This document shows, in pieces, positions 1 to 10,807 of a stretch of DNA of 64,000 nt (within the stretch, counting starts at the first letter, position 1; each line of letters opens with the position of its first letter). The notes under the pieces were generated by a model. The model saw only the letters and a list, made by a program, of their open reading frames with translations. It ran no database searches and was not told the DNA's origin. Source of the stretch: Arcuatula senhousia (lineage: Eukaryota > Mollusca > Bivalvia > Mytilida > Mytilidae); assembly GCA_963971305.1 (NCBI GenBank), contig OZ020304.1, positions 19,636,103 through 19,700,102 of the forward strand, read 5' to 3'. The translations under genes and the position numbers were made by a program.

Positions 1-495
1 TTTAAACCTTTAAACCTTCGAGCGCTATAGAAGTCGTCATTTCTTTTATGTGTTATTATCGGGCATCTATATAATTGTGAAAGTTCTTGTTTTTGCATAA
101 TGAATTGAAAACCCTTTGCTTGCTTTAAAATAAATCAGTTGTCAGCTCATTCGGCTTTACAAACTTCCTATTGGGCCAAAGTTGTCAAACGAACTCTTAT
201 ACCGTAAGAGATATGGCTCTTGAGTGCAAAAGTTGTTATCCTATTGAGAACCGTAAGATACAGCTGAACGAGCCCCACAAACGCCTTTTCATATTGGTAA
301 GTTATTGCTGTAAGCACCCATGCAGGGGAAATTATTTAAAATAAACCGCCTAATTAATCGTTGTGATTTTGTATCTGAAAGCATTATCATAACCACAGTG
401 GCCTGAATTTTGATCATTTATATCAACTTTTAAAAGATCTACTTTTTATAAAGAGTTTTCTCTAAACTTCCATGGGAGAAACAGGTTCTCTTTAG
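1..495. repeat. degenerate repeat core, no gene
   Basis: No gene is visible. The phrase pattern (cell-like repeats reading 'gtcaaacgaactc', 'agctcattcggctttacaaa') is a decayed version of the about 155-bp core repeat seen cleanly at 30.2-30.9 and 53.7-56.8 kb. It is probably an old copy of the same hairpin-ended element family. Confidence 0.45.
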
Positions 496-880
496 AACAA
501 GAGGCTCCAAGGAGCCTGAATTGCTCACCTGATATATGTGCCTGAAGTAAAGGTTTTTAGGCAAAATTTATTTGACGTTGAAAGGGTCATAAGTTAAATA
601 AGGGGGTCACCTGACAATATGGTGGATCTTAAGGTGCTGATCACTTTTGATCTCAATCAAAATCTAACAATCTGTCACCCTTTTTGAGTTAATAGCAAAA
701 AAATGCAGTTTAACCTAATGTTCTATTTTTAGCCACAGCGGCCATGTTTGACGACCAATCAAAAATCCCCACATCAATTCTATACACCTTATGCTAATAA
801 ACAACAATACCAAGTTTGGTTCCAATTGGACTTAAAGTGTCAGAGGAGTTAACGTTTTCAATGTAATGAGGAAATGCTTT
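496..880 (+). mobile_element. 5' part of hairpin-ended element E1 (interrupted)
   Basis: It begins AACAAGAGGCTCCAAGGAGCC, whose GGCTCC/GGAGCC arms form a hairpin, followed by GCTCACCTG. The sequence runs to 'gaggaaatgct' near 878 and resumes at 3908 with 'aaatgctcaat', the continuation seen in uninterrupted copies (for example 4397-4418). The intervening 3 kb is therefore an insertion (E2). No protein is encoded; short ORFs here recur in every copy of the repeat. Confidence 0.7.
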
Positions 881-2720
881 TTAGCTCACCTGACCCGAAG
901 GGTCATGTGAGCTATTGTCATCACTTGGCGTCCGTCGTCCGTCGTCCGTAAACTTTTTTAAACGTTAACTCCTCTGACACCGTAAGTCCAATTGCAACGA
1001 AACTTGGTATGGTTGTTCATTAGCATTCGGTGCTTAGAACTGATGTGGGGATTTTTGATTCGTCGTAAAACATGGCCGCCATGGCTAAAAATAGAACATT
1101 GGGGTGAAATGCAGTTTTTTGCAAATAACTCAAAAACGGCTACAGATATCAAAATTCTGGCATAGGGTAAAAGTGATCAGCACCTCAAGATCTACCTATC
1201 CTGAAATTTTGAAGAAAATCCAACGACCCATGTAGGAGTTATTGCCCTTTTTGTGGATTTTTTGCAAATTTTGCACCTGTTTAGCTCAATATCTTGAAAA
1301 CTATACTAGATATTTGAGAAATTTAAATTGCATATTGTTAAGCACATCAAGATCTACAAAATATGTAAGCAGGGTCAATGTTGTAGGACCTTTCCTTTTA
1401 GGAGTTATTGCCCTTAGAACCTCAAAATTAAGCATTTTAACAGCATTTCCTCATTACATTGAAAACGTTAACTCCTCTGACACTTTAAGTCCAAATGGAA
1501 CCAAACTTGGTATAGTTGTTTATTAGCATTAGGTGTATAGAACTGATGTGGGGATTTTTGATTGGTCGTAAAACATGGCCACTGTGGCTAAAAATAGAAC
1601 ATAGGGGTAAATGGCAGTTTTTTGCAAATTACTCTAAAACGATGACAGATTTCAAAATTTTGATTGGGAACAAAAGTGATCAGCACCTCAAGATCTACCA
1701 GCTCTGAAATTTTGAAGAAAATCCAACAACCCATGTAGGAGTTATTGCCCTTTTTGTGGATTTTTTGCAAATTTTGCACCTGTTTAGCTCAATATCTTGA
1801 AAACTTTACTAGATATTTGAGAAATTTAAATTGCATATTGTTTAGCACATCAAGATCTACAAAATATGTAATAGGGACAACGTTGTAAGACCTTTCCTTT
1901 TAGGAGTTATGCCCTTAGAACGTCAAAATTTAGCATTTTAACAGCATTCCTCATTACATTGAAAACGTTAACTCCTCTGTCACTTTAAGTCCAAATGGAA
2001 CCAAACTTGGTATAGTTGTTTATTAGCATTAGGTGTATAGAACTGATGTGGGGATTTTTTATTGGTCCTAAAACATGGCCGTTGTGGCTAAAAATAAAAC
2101 ATAAGGGTAAATGGCAGTTTTTTGCAAATAACTCTAAAACGGTGACAGATTTCAAAATTTTGATTGGGAATAAAAGTGATCAGCACCTCAAGATCTACTA
2201 GCTCTGAAATTTTGAAGAAAATCCAACAACCCATGTAGGAGTAATTGCCCTTTTTGTGGATTTTTTGCAAATTTTGCACCTGTTTAGCTCAATTTCTTGA
2301 AAACTATACAAGATATTTGTGAAATTTAAATTGCATATTGTTAAGCGCATCAAGATCTACAAAATTTGTAATAGGGTCAACATTGTAGGACCTTTCCTTT
2401 GAGGAGTTATTGCCCTCGGAACGTCAAATTTGAGCATTTTAACTACATTTCCTTATATTGAAAATGTTAACTCCTCTGACACTTAAAGTCCAAATGGAAC
2501 CAAACTTGGTATTATTGTTTATTATTATTAGGTGTATAGAACTGTTGTGGGGATTTTTGATTGGTTGTAAAACATGGCCGCTGTGGCTAAAAATAGAACA
2601 TTAGGTTCAACTGCATTTTTTTGCAAATAACTCTAAAAGGGTGACAGATTTTTAGATTTTGATTGAGAACAAAAGTGATCAGCTCCTTTAGATCCACCAT
2701 ATTGTCAGATGACCTCCTTA

Positions 2721-3806
2721 TTATGGCCCGACCACGTATGTGGATCGGACATATAGTTTTACCCTTGTCCGTCCGTCCGTCCGTCCGTACGTCCGTACGT
2801 CCGTACGTCCGTCCGTAACACTTTGGTTAAGTTCTTGGTTAAGGTCCATTACTCGGATACTAGATGTTGGGGGTCAATGATATTTCACCACCAGATGGGT
2901 CTTGGGTAGGGCTACACCACCCACTAGAAATTAGGTCACTGTGACCTATATTTTATGCATGAACGACTTCGGTTAAGTTCTTGGTTAAGGTCCATAACTT
3001 GGATACTAGATGTTGGGGGTCAATGATATTTCACCACTAGATGTGTCTTGGGTAAGGTGACACCATCCACTAGAAATGAGGTGACTGTGACCTATAATTT
3101 ATGCATGAATGACTTTGGTTAAGTTCTTGGTTAAGGTCCATATATTGGATACTAGATGTTGGGGGTCACTGATATTTCACTACTAGATGTGTCTTAGGTA
3201 AGGTGACACCACCCACTAGAAATTAGGTCACTGTGACCTATATTTTACGCATGAATGAACTTAGTTAAGTTCTTGGTTAAGGTCCATATCTCAGATACTA
3301 CATGTTGATGGTCAATGGTATTTCACCACTAGATGTGTCTTGGGTAACATGACACCACCCAATAAAAATTAGGTCACTGTGATCTATATTTTATGCATGA
3401 ACAACTTCGGTTAAGTTCTTGGTTAAGGTCCATAACTTGGATACTAGATGTTGGGGGTCAATGATATTTCACCACTAGATGTGTCTTGGGTAAAGTGACA
3501 CCATCCACTAGAAATGAGGTCACTGTGACCTATATTTTACGCATGAATGACTTTGGTTAAGTTCTTGGTTAAGGTCCATATCTTGAATACTACATGTTAG
3601 GGGTCAATAATATTTCACTTCTCGATGAGTCTTGGTACATGGCACCACCCATCAGAAATAAGGTCACAGCGACCTATATTTTACACATGAACACTTTTGA
3701 TCAATTTCTTGGGAAAGGTCCATATCCCAGGTAATACACATTGAGGGTCAATGATATTTCAAGAACGGGAGGGCCATCCTGTGGCTCATAGACACATTAT
3801 CTAGTT
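2721..3806 (-). mobile_element. hairpin-ended element E3, nested in E2
   Basis: It interrupts E2: the E1 copy reads 'cccccttatttaacttatgaccc', whereas here the halves are split by 1.1 kb. On the minus strand the right end carries a hairpin (stem CCGATCCAC / GTGGTCGG, at 2729-2749) preceded by GGACGGACG-type repeats at 2765-2816. The core is about six tandem copies of a 146-bp repeat (starts near 2825, 2971, 3117, 3263, 3410 and 3556). No coding potential is seen. Confidence 0.65.
2820..3770. repeat. about 146-bp tandem repeat, six copies plus a decayed one
   Basis: Each unit starts with 'ggttaagttcttggttaaggtcc' trimmed by point changes and contains 'aggtcactgtgacct', itself a short palindrome. 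The array forms the core of E3. Confidence 0.8.
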
Positions 3807-3907
3807 AATCTTATGACCCTTTCAACGTTAAATAGATTTTGCCTTATAACCTTTACTTCAGGCACATATGTCAGGTGAGCGATTCAGGCTCCTGGGAGCC
3901 CCTTGTT

Positions 3908-4948
3908 AAATGCTCAATTGTGACGTTCTAAGGGCAAAAACTCCTCAAAGAAAAGGTCCTACAACGTTGACCCTTTTACATATTTTGTAGATCTTGATGT
4001 GCTTAACAACATGCAATTTGAATTTCTCAAATATCTTGTATAATTTTGAAGATATTGAGCTTAACAGGTGCGAAATTTGCAAAAAATCCACAAAAAGGGC
4101 AAGAACTCCTACATGGGTTGTTGGATTTTCTTCAAAATTTCAGGGAAGGTAGATCTTCAGGTGCTCATCACTTTTGTTTCCTATCAAAATTTTAAAAGCT
4201 GTCACCGTTTTAGAGTTATTTCCAAAAATGCCATTTACCCCTATGTTCTATTTTTAGCCACAGCGGCCATGTTTGACGACCAATCAAAAATCCCCACATC
4301 AGTTCTATACACCTAATGCTAATAAACAATTATATCAAGTTTGGTTTCAATTGGACTTAAAGTGTCAGAGGAGTTAACGTTTTCAATGTAATGAGGAAAT
4401 GCTGTTAAAATGCTCAATTTGGACGTTCTAAGGGCAATAACTCCTAAAAGGAAAGGTCCTACAACATTGAACCTATTACATTTTTTGTAGATCTTGATGT
4501 GCTTAACAACATGCAATTTAAATTTCTCAAATATCTAATATAGTTTTCAAGATATTGAGCTAAACAGGTGCAAAATTTGCAAAAAATCCACATAAAGGAC
4601 AATAACTCCTACATGGGTAGTTGGATTTTCTTCAAAATTTCAGGATAGGTAGATCTTGAGGTGCTGATCATTTTTATCCTGAGCCAGAATTTTGATATCT
4701 GTAGCCGTTTTTGAGTTATTTGCAACAAACTGCATTTTACCCCTATGTTCTATTTTTAGCCATGGCGGCCATGTTTTACAACGAATCAAAAATCCGCACA
4801 TCAGTTCTAAGCACCGAATGCTAATAAACAACCATACCAAGTTTGGTTGCAATTGGACTTATGGTGTCAGAGGAGTTAACGTTTTAAAAAGTTAACGGAC
4901 GACTGACGACGGACGGACGACGGACGACGGACGCCAAGTGAGCTAAAA
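3908..4948 (+). mobile_element. 3' part of hairpin-ended element E1
   Basis: This continues the 496-880 segment and ends with GGACGACGGACGCCAAGTGAGCTAAAA. Compared with other copies, the hairpin itself is missing: 'ccaagtgagct' joins directly where others have 'ccaagtgatgacaatagctcac...gtgagct'. A deletion between the two arms of the terminal hairpin explains this. Confidence 0.65.
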
Positions 4949-4988
4949 AGTCGATTATTAAAAGATTTCTCCAGCATCAACAATTTTT

Positions 4989-5657
4989 TTAGCTCACCTG
5001 GACCAAAGGTCCAAGGTGCTGTTTCATAAAGCGATCTTTAGCCTAACGTGCATGTAAGCCCATTTAATTTGGATGGGATAACGAGCACGTTAATTCACGA
5101 TTGCTTTATGAAACGGCACCCATATGAGCTATTGTTACCACTTGGCGTCCGTCGTCGTCTGTCGTCCGTTAACAATTTTTCAAAAATCTTCTCCTCTGAA
5201 ACTACTGAACAGAATTTAACATGCTTAAAAATTCAACTCATTGAGCTTTACAAAGTCTCAATTGGGTCGAAGTTGTCAGATGACCCCTTATATGGGTTAT
5301 GGTCCTTAAAATGTCAAAAGTGGTGTTTTTTTCATGTTTTTGCCTTATGAAATGAAAACAATTGCAGATAGGGTAAAGCTGTTGCTTGCTTAAACTTTCA
5401 GCTATATAAGCTCTACAAAAGTCATCATAGGGTTGAAGCTGTCAGATCACCACTTAAAGGGGTTATTGCCCTTTAAAGGTTATTTTTTCATGTTTTTGCC
5501 CTATAGAATAAAAACTATTGCAGATAGAGAAAAGCTGTTGTTCAGCTCATTAAATTCTATAAAAGTCTCCATTGGGTCAAAGTTGTCAGATGAACCCTTC
5601 AATAGAAGACCCTTTTGACTTAAGGACCAGGTGAGTCATTCAGGCTCCTGTGAGCCT
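4989..5657 (-). mobile_element. hairpin-ended element E4, inverted, carrying a MITE
   Basis: On the minus strand it starts with an AGGCTCACAGGAGCC-type 5' hairpin near 5640-5657. It ends at the hairpin near 4991-5013 (TGGACC/GGTCCA), which is split by a 106-bp MITE. The core is a decayed form of the about 155-bp repeat. Confidence 0.65.
5015..5120. mobile_element. 106-bp MITE with 18-bp terminal inverted repeats
   Basis: The left end GGTGCTGTTTCATAAAGC pairs with the right end GCTTTATGAAACGGCACC, with one mismatch. It sits inside the terminal hairpin of E4, so it is younger than that insertion. It has no coding capacity and its superfamily is not assigned. Confidence 0.7.
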
Positions 5658-5659
5658 TT

Positions 5660-7812
5660 TTTTATTTTTAACAAGCTCGCCAAAACTCGATTGTTGAAAT
5701 TAGATATTTTTGGATGGAGAAACCATGATATCCCTTTGCTTATGGATACCATATAAACGTTTAATTTTAGACTAGTATGAATTCATAATACGTTTATCCA
5801 CAAAATGTGTTTTTACATGTATTTGCAAAGATTCTTTTGTTAATTTAGTTTAAATAATTCAATATACTTATTTGAAAATTTTTGTGGGGGTTGCATTTAA
5901 ATTGCTGCAATAACTACCTTTTCGTTGAAACATGCATGACTCAAATGCACTATGCCGAGTTATAAAGAGTTACTGAGGTGCATAAAGTGAAATTTATATG
6001 TTTTACAAAGGCGTTAACCAAACCTTATAAATAAATAATGTTAATGATTAGGCTTTTAAAATTTCTCAATGGTTAAAAAACATAAGCTCAAAGACACCCA
6101 TTATGCTAATGTAATGTCTCTGACAAAAAGCCTAACAACACGAATAACATGTTTAGAGCAACAAAAGTATCTTGGTTTTGGTCTGGCTGTCTACTCGATC
6201 TTTTTATCTGCACGTCCTCAGATGCAATGTAACTGAGCTACTTAATTGCTTGTTAGCCCGTTGCAAACAAAGCCGGGGAGGACATAAAGCGTTCCGCGGT
6301 ACTTTTATTCGTACGTATGAAATTGCTTTTATTTTTTGTCATTAAACGATTTTTTTTATCATTGGGTACATCTTGCATCCGCACTGGAATAAAGTCACAC
6401 TGACCTACAATAATACCAGTTATGTTTTTTTTCTCAGCAACTGCAAGTGGAATCTATTTTATGATATTTTGTTTACAACCCTTGAAGGCGTCTAAAAGAC
6501 CCAAACTTACAGAATTATCATTTTTGAACGATATCTTCATAATATTGCAAGCCTCCCCAAACAAACCCCCTCTTTTCGTAACAAAATTCCACCTACACAG
6601 GGGCATTTTGTTCCTGTGAGATTCACATAAAAACTTAAAAGTGAGTTTCTTATTTTATGATTTTCATTTGAAAATCACATGAAAAAAGTTAACATGAAAA
6701 TCAACTGAGTTCCACATAATATTCACGTCAATTTCACGTTAATTTCATTTAAAATTTATTACACGTGAATTTTGCGTAAACAAAATTTCCCTGTGCATTA
6801 AATTCATTTCACATCTCCAAGCTTTTGTTAGAATTATCAGATTCTCTCTTTTTTGTATGGCCCATATAATCTGACAAAATATTGATATAAAGTCCCAGAG
6901 AACATTAGAATAAACACCACAGATATTTGGGGTTTTTTTTATTGTGAGAAAGTAAAAGAAACATTGAGTGCAATTTCTCTTCTCTGTTGCCCGGGTATAT
7001 TTTGTGGAGAGTATATGGTGAATATTTTGCGGGTAGCGGATGGGCCGAGGGGGATTCGAACCCGTATTAGCGGCAACTTCAATCATAACCTTTTCATATT
7101 TGGTATCCAGCATCGACATGGGTCTCTTGAAATTCGGTATTAGGTCTGTTCCTCACCACACAACCTCTGCTTCCATTATAATTTTCTTTTTAAAAAATAT
7201 TCAATATATTTGTTGAAAAAAAAAACTAAGTCCCCCTTCAAGTCAAATGGTCGGTCTCTGATCTAAAAATCGGCCAATTTGAAAACGAATATGACCGGGA
7301 AAGGGAAAACTATTTTGGACGACAGACCTGATATCAAATCTACTGCATGAAAAAACAGTCCAAGCAAAACAAGCCCCCCTTTAAGTCCCGGGCCGGGTTG
7401 GTGTCTTAAAATAATTGTACGTGTACAACGCAGAGCAGTTCTTTAAAACCGTTTTAAATGATAGATCGAAAATTAAATTTTCAACTAATTTAGATTTTAT
7501 TCCACCCTCATTTTAAACACACAATTGTTTGTTTTATTTTTAAGTGCATATATCAGGCCTTTAAGAGTGCAAATTTGCCAATAGTAAATAAATTCGGACA
7601 TAAATCCCCAAATCAAATATCTTTGTTTTTGAAAGTAGAACTTCTCCAAAAGTTTAATAGAAAATTTTTAAATCAATTTACATATAGTACACATTATCAT
7701 AGCTCGTTTGAGTAGTTTTTTTTGTTAGTTGTTAGGCTAATTCTATAACTTATTCAATTATTTGAGTCTATACTCAAAACTTCATTTTATTTGTTGAGTC
7801 GCTGCAATAGAG
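5660..7812. other. AT-rich spacer
   Basis: I see no gene here. At 7052-7062 the minus strand carries GGTTCGAATCC, a perfect tRNA B-box, but no matching acceptor stem or A-box could be built around it. It is best read as a fragment of a tRNA-derived SINE. The 124-codon minus ORF across 6745-7119 has no recognisable domain and runs through this fragment. Confidence 0.4.
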
Positions 7813-7850
7813 TTTGCTTTGGCGACCAGCTCTATAGATATGTATAAATA
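7813..7850 (+). promoter_or_regulatory. putative core promoter of claudin-like gene 1
   Basis: TTTGCTTTGGCGACCAG (7813-7829) is followed 13 nt later by TATAAATA (7843-7850), 70 nt before the ATG at 7920. A near-identical block lies at the same place in front of gene 2 and a weaker one in front of gene 3, which supports a shared promoter element. Confidence 0.55.
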
Positions 7851-7919
7851 TATTCAGCAACATGTTACCATCCTTGCCATTTTATTTTCTGGACGTGCTG
7901 TTAAAACGAAGGAGCAAAA

Positions 7920-10707
7920 ATGGGTGTGGTGGATGATTTTAAGGGGGCATCAATAATATGTAAAGTTGCATTTGCTTTACTTCTTGTAGCCTCTATGTTT
8001 ACTTTAATCTCTTACACCACTACGGAATGGGCTTATGATTCAAAAGAGGCCGGTGGAAATTTATTCTACGGATTATGGAGAATCTGCAGTAATGATGAAT
8101 TACCAACTGGATGTCAAACTTTAGATGGTTGGGCTAATGGTGAGTTACAACAGCAATAAGTAAAACGTAGATATTGAGAATGTCCCTACCTAAGGTTTTA
8201 GAACACCTTTTTCGAAGCCATATTTTCTATACTATATACCATTTCTTATCTTTAAGCGCCTCGTCGTTTTTATGATTAACCACTTAGCATTTCCAACAAA
8301 AGTTTCAAACTTGTAAACTCCTTTCGATATTTATGCTGAAGCAAACATTCATATAAGGATTAAATACAATTACAGTACCAAAAAGAGGTGTAAAAACATG
8401 ATTTTCCCTATCTCGGTTTGAACTGTGCTAGTCGGAATTCTAAAAGACTATCTCGGTTGGAACTGTGCTAGTCGGAATTCTAAAAGGGAACTGTGCTAGT
8501 CGGAATTCTAAAAGACTTTCTCAAACTAAATGACAGATTGGCGGGATGCCAAAAACAAGGTAATAAAAAGACAGGACGCTACTTTGAAATAGAAAGGACA
8601 AAATGATATTTCTGGTTGGAAAATGTATAAAATATTTTAAAGATAAAAAATTGCCAGCTCTGGCACGCAAAAAGAGTCAGTGTCTCTCCGATTTTCACAA
8701 TTAAAAACATTACAATGTCAAATAACTAATTTGAAAAATAAAATGGCTTTTTATTCCAAATTGATAAATTCAGGTTCTTCTTCACTAAGAAATAGATTAG
8801 ATGGTTTCCACCCCGAGAAAGTTATTATTTTTCAAAATTTGAGCCTTAGCGACCATTTCTGAAGGATAATCTGTTTCATTGATGAAACTTTCGAGAATTT
8901 TCTAAAATTTGAAATAGTGGGAAATAAAAATTCACGTCAAAAATATGTGTCTGAACTTGCGCATGCGATGCTTACCATTTAGATACCGTTGTATGGTTGA
9001 ACATTATGAATGAGAGAAATAAAACTTTAGTTCATAATCTAGTTTAATCTTTGTTTTGTTTGCCGACAAGTACTGTGTTGTTCAGATGAAATTAGAAAAA
9101 AAAAATATGTACTAGTTTTCTTGTTTTCAAATTGGTACAAGAAAAGTAGTACACGAACTTTGATTAATTGGTGTAAAGGCGAAAAAAATCAAAGTTCGTG
9201 TACTACTTTTCTTGTTTTTAGATAAGTATACGGTGTTGTCCAGACAAAAAGGGCAAAGTTCGTGTACTAGTTTTCTTGTTTTCAGATTGGTATGGTGTTG
9301 TCCAGGCGTTTGTCACCTTTGGATTTTTCGGTATCCTTGTCTCTTTTGCCTTGGTTGTACTGTACATATTTGTCGGAAAATGTCAGAAAAACAACGAAGT
9401 AGCTTTTGCAGTCGCTATAATTTGTATAGCTACAGGTAAGTTGAATAAACTGAAAAAATAGAAAATAATGAGATGTGAAATAAGTGTCCGCCATGCACAC
9501 AGCTCGGCAATGTTCGCCGTTCTGCATTCGGTCCAAAGTCTATATAAAATGCATATGATTCAAATAAAGTCCTGAAATAGCCTAAGATAGACCCCCTTCT
9601 TAAACAATGAAAACAGGTTATGTTCATTGATATCATTTTTAAGGGAGTTAATTGAACTTACGTTTTTTTCTTTTTTTTTTCTTTTTGTGATTTTAATTAA
9701 AACATAATTCCTTATTTTTTTCAACTTTTGCATAAACAGTGTTTACGAGGCAGAATGAGCCAACATTGAATTCACTTTGTTTTTCGAGGAAATCCCAGCA
9801 CCCCCCCCCCCCATCAAATTACCTTAATTTATTGGCAATGCCTGCCGATTCTGAATGAATTCCCGGATAATATTTATGTTCGTTAATTCATCTGTTCAAG
9901 TATTTTGTTTTGGAACTAACTTTATGAATATTAGAATTTTTATAATTTCTGCGTATCAAGAATGATTCACACGAGTTCATAGATAAAGGTAAACGGTTAT
10001 AAATGTGCATTTTAAAAGGTTATTTAAAAAAAAACTAGAGTTTTATATTGAGATAACAATTCAAACTAGCTCATGCATGAATGTATGTAAGCATCTTTGG
10101 ATTTGCTTCAACTTGCCTTGTAAATGACTTTCTTAGTTTGAATTGCTGATATACATACATGTATACGAGACATTTATATCGACAGGTCTTTAAAATTCAT
10201 TTTGGACAACGCGTTCGATTCTTTTGGTGTTATTTTAAAGCACTGAAGACTCTCAGTATTGGTTTACAATAGTTCATATAAATGAATAACTGTTCTTTTA
10301 ATGTCAATTTATAACTCTCTTGTCTTTTAATGTCAATATAACCCTCTAGTGACTCTTTTCAATGATATTCTATTTCAAAATCTATTTCAAAATTAATACC
10401 TTGTTAATGTTTTCTATTGCGGATTTTTTAAATTGCCGTTTATGTTGTAGGTTGTGTTCGTCTATTCCACATCTCATTATCTCCTTTTTTTTAATTTTCA
10501 GGAATATTTTATTTTATTGGGGTGATCGTGTTTGCTGCTGAAGTAAACGACGAATGGACAGAATCAGCCAATGTCGAATACAAATTTGGATATTCCTTCG
10601 CTCTATCGATCATTGCCTTTATATTGGAAATAGTAGCTGGGATCCTGATGATCGTGGAAGGGAAGGGCGGTGGTGGTGGCGGTGGCTCAACAAAACCATC
10701 CGCATAG
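7920..10707 (+). CDS. claudin/PMP22-like four-helix membrane protein, gene 1
   Basis: Three exons are read from open frame plus splice signals: 7920-8139 (ends before GTGAGT), 9286-9435 (after TTTTCAG, before GTAAGT) and 10502-10707 (after TTTTCAG). Both introns are in phase 1 and the product is 191 aa. There is a hydrophobic helix at about 13-33 and an extracellular loop with W37, GLW 51-53, C56 and C65, the W-GLW-C-C signature of claudin/PMP22/EMP proteins. Helices 2 and 3 fall in exon 2 and early exon 3 (about 76-100 and 106-135), and helix 4 at about 153-177. The tail is seven glycines then STKPSA. It is shorter than typical claudins (over 200 aa) and lacks their usual C-terminal PDZ ligand. 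By family, a plasma-membrane protein of cell contacts or membrane organisation; the specific role is unknown. The start was chosen because all three paralogues begin MG(V/I)V(D/E)DFKGAS there. Confidence 0.9.
8405..8518. repeat. about 40-bp tandem repeat in intron 1 of gene 1
   Basis: 'gaactgtgctagtcggaatt' recurs three times in a row, with 'ctatctcggtt' between the first two. Confidence 0.7.
9138..9214. repeat. perfect 28-bp inverted repeat just upstream of exon 2
   Basis: Bases 9138-9165 and 9187-9214 are exact reverse complements with a 21-nt loop. The stem ends 71 nt before exon 2. The right arm ends in CTTTTCTTG, part of a polypyrimidine tract followed by TTTTTAG at 9215-9221. Confidence 0.85.
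9464..9570 (+). repeat. dispersed repeat D, partial copy in gene 1 intron 2
   Basis: It starts AAATAATGAGATGTGAAATAAG and carries a shortened body followed by 'cctataaaatgcatatgattc'-like sequence. This matches fuller copies at 13218, 14722, 18536 and 40576. Confidence 0.6.
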
Positions 10708-10797
10708 TTTATATATACCATGTACATGACAGACAATAACACATATATGTAATTTCTTTATTTAGTCATAAAAAACTTCAAATATGTTTTAATCATT

Positions 10798-10803
10798 AAT
10801 AAA
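10798..10803 (+). terminator. polyadenylation signal of gene 1
   Basis: AATAAA lies 91 nt after the stop codon of claudin-like gene 1, the first such hexamer downstream. Confidence 0.6.
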
Positions 10804-10807
10804 GTTA

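Larger units (their letters stand above)
881..3907 (-). mobile_element. hairpin-ended element E2, inverted, inserted in E1
   Basis: Read on the minus strand it starts AACAAGGGGCTCCCAGGAGCC (3887-3907) and ends with the hairpin at 883-913 (arms GACCC and GGGTC) followed by TAAA. A (GGACGAC)-type run precedes the hairpin. The core holds about three copies of a roughly 500-bp repeat (landmarks near 1270, 1770 and 2273). It carries the nested element E3. No target duplication is visible where it enters E1. Confidence 0.7.

Noticed and set aside
958..2279. Recurring 60-66-codon frames (FELFAKNC-, FFKISELVDLEVL-type), also at 4068-4895 and 54977-55261
   Set aside because: The same frames recur on either strand in every copy of the E2-type core; they diverge without codon-position bias.
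2760..2816. GTCC repeats as a stand-alone microsatellite
   Set aside because: Such runs precede the terminal hairpin in nearly every element here, so they are an element part and not an independent locus.
7040..7110. tRNA gene on the minus strand
   Set aside because: A B-box is present but no acceptor stem, anticodon arm or A-box can be assembled.
9212..9536. Alternative frames over claudin-like exon 2
   Set aside because: They overlap the real exon in other frames or run through the splice sites; only the phase 1-to-1 reading matches the paralogues.
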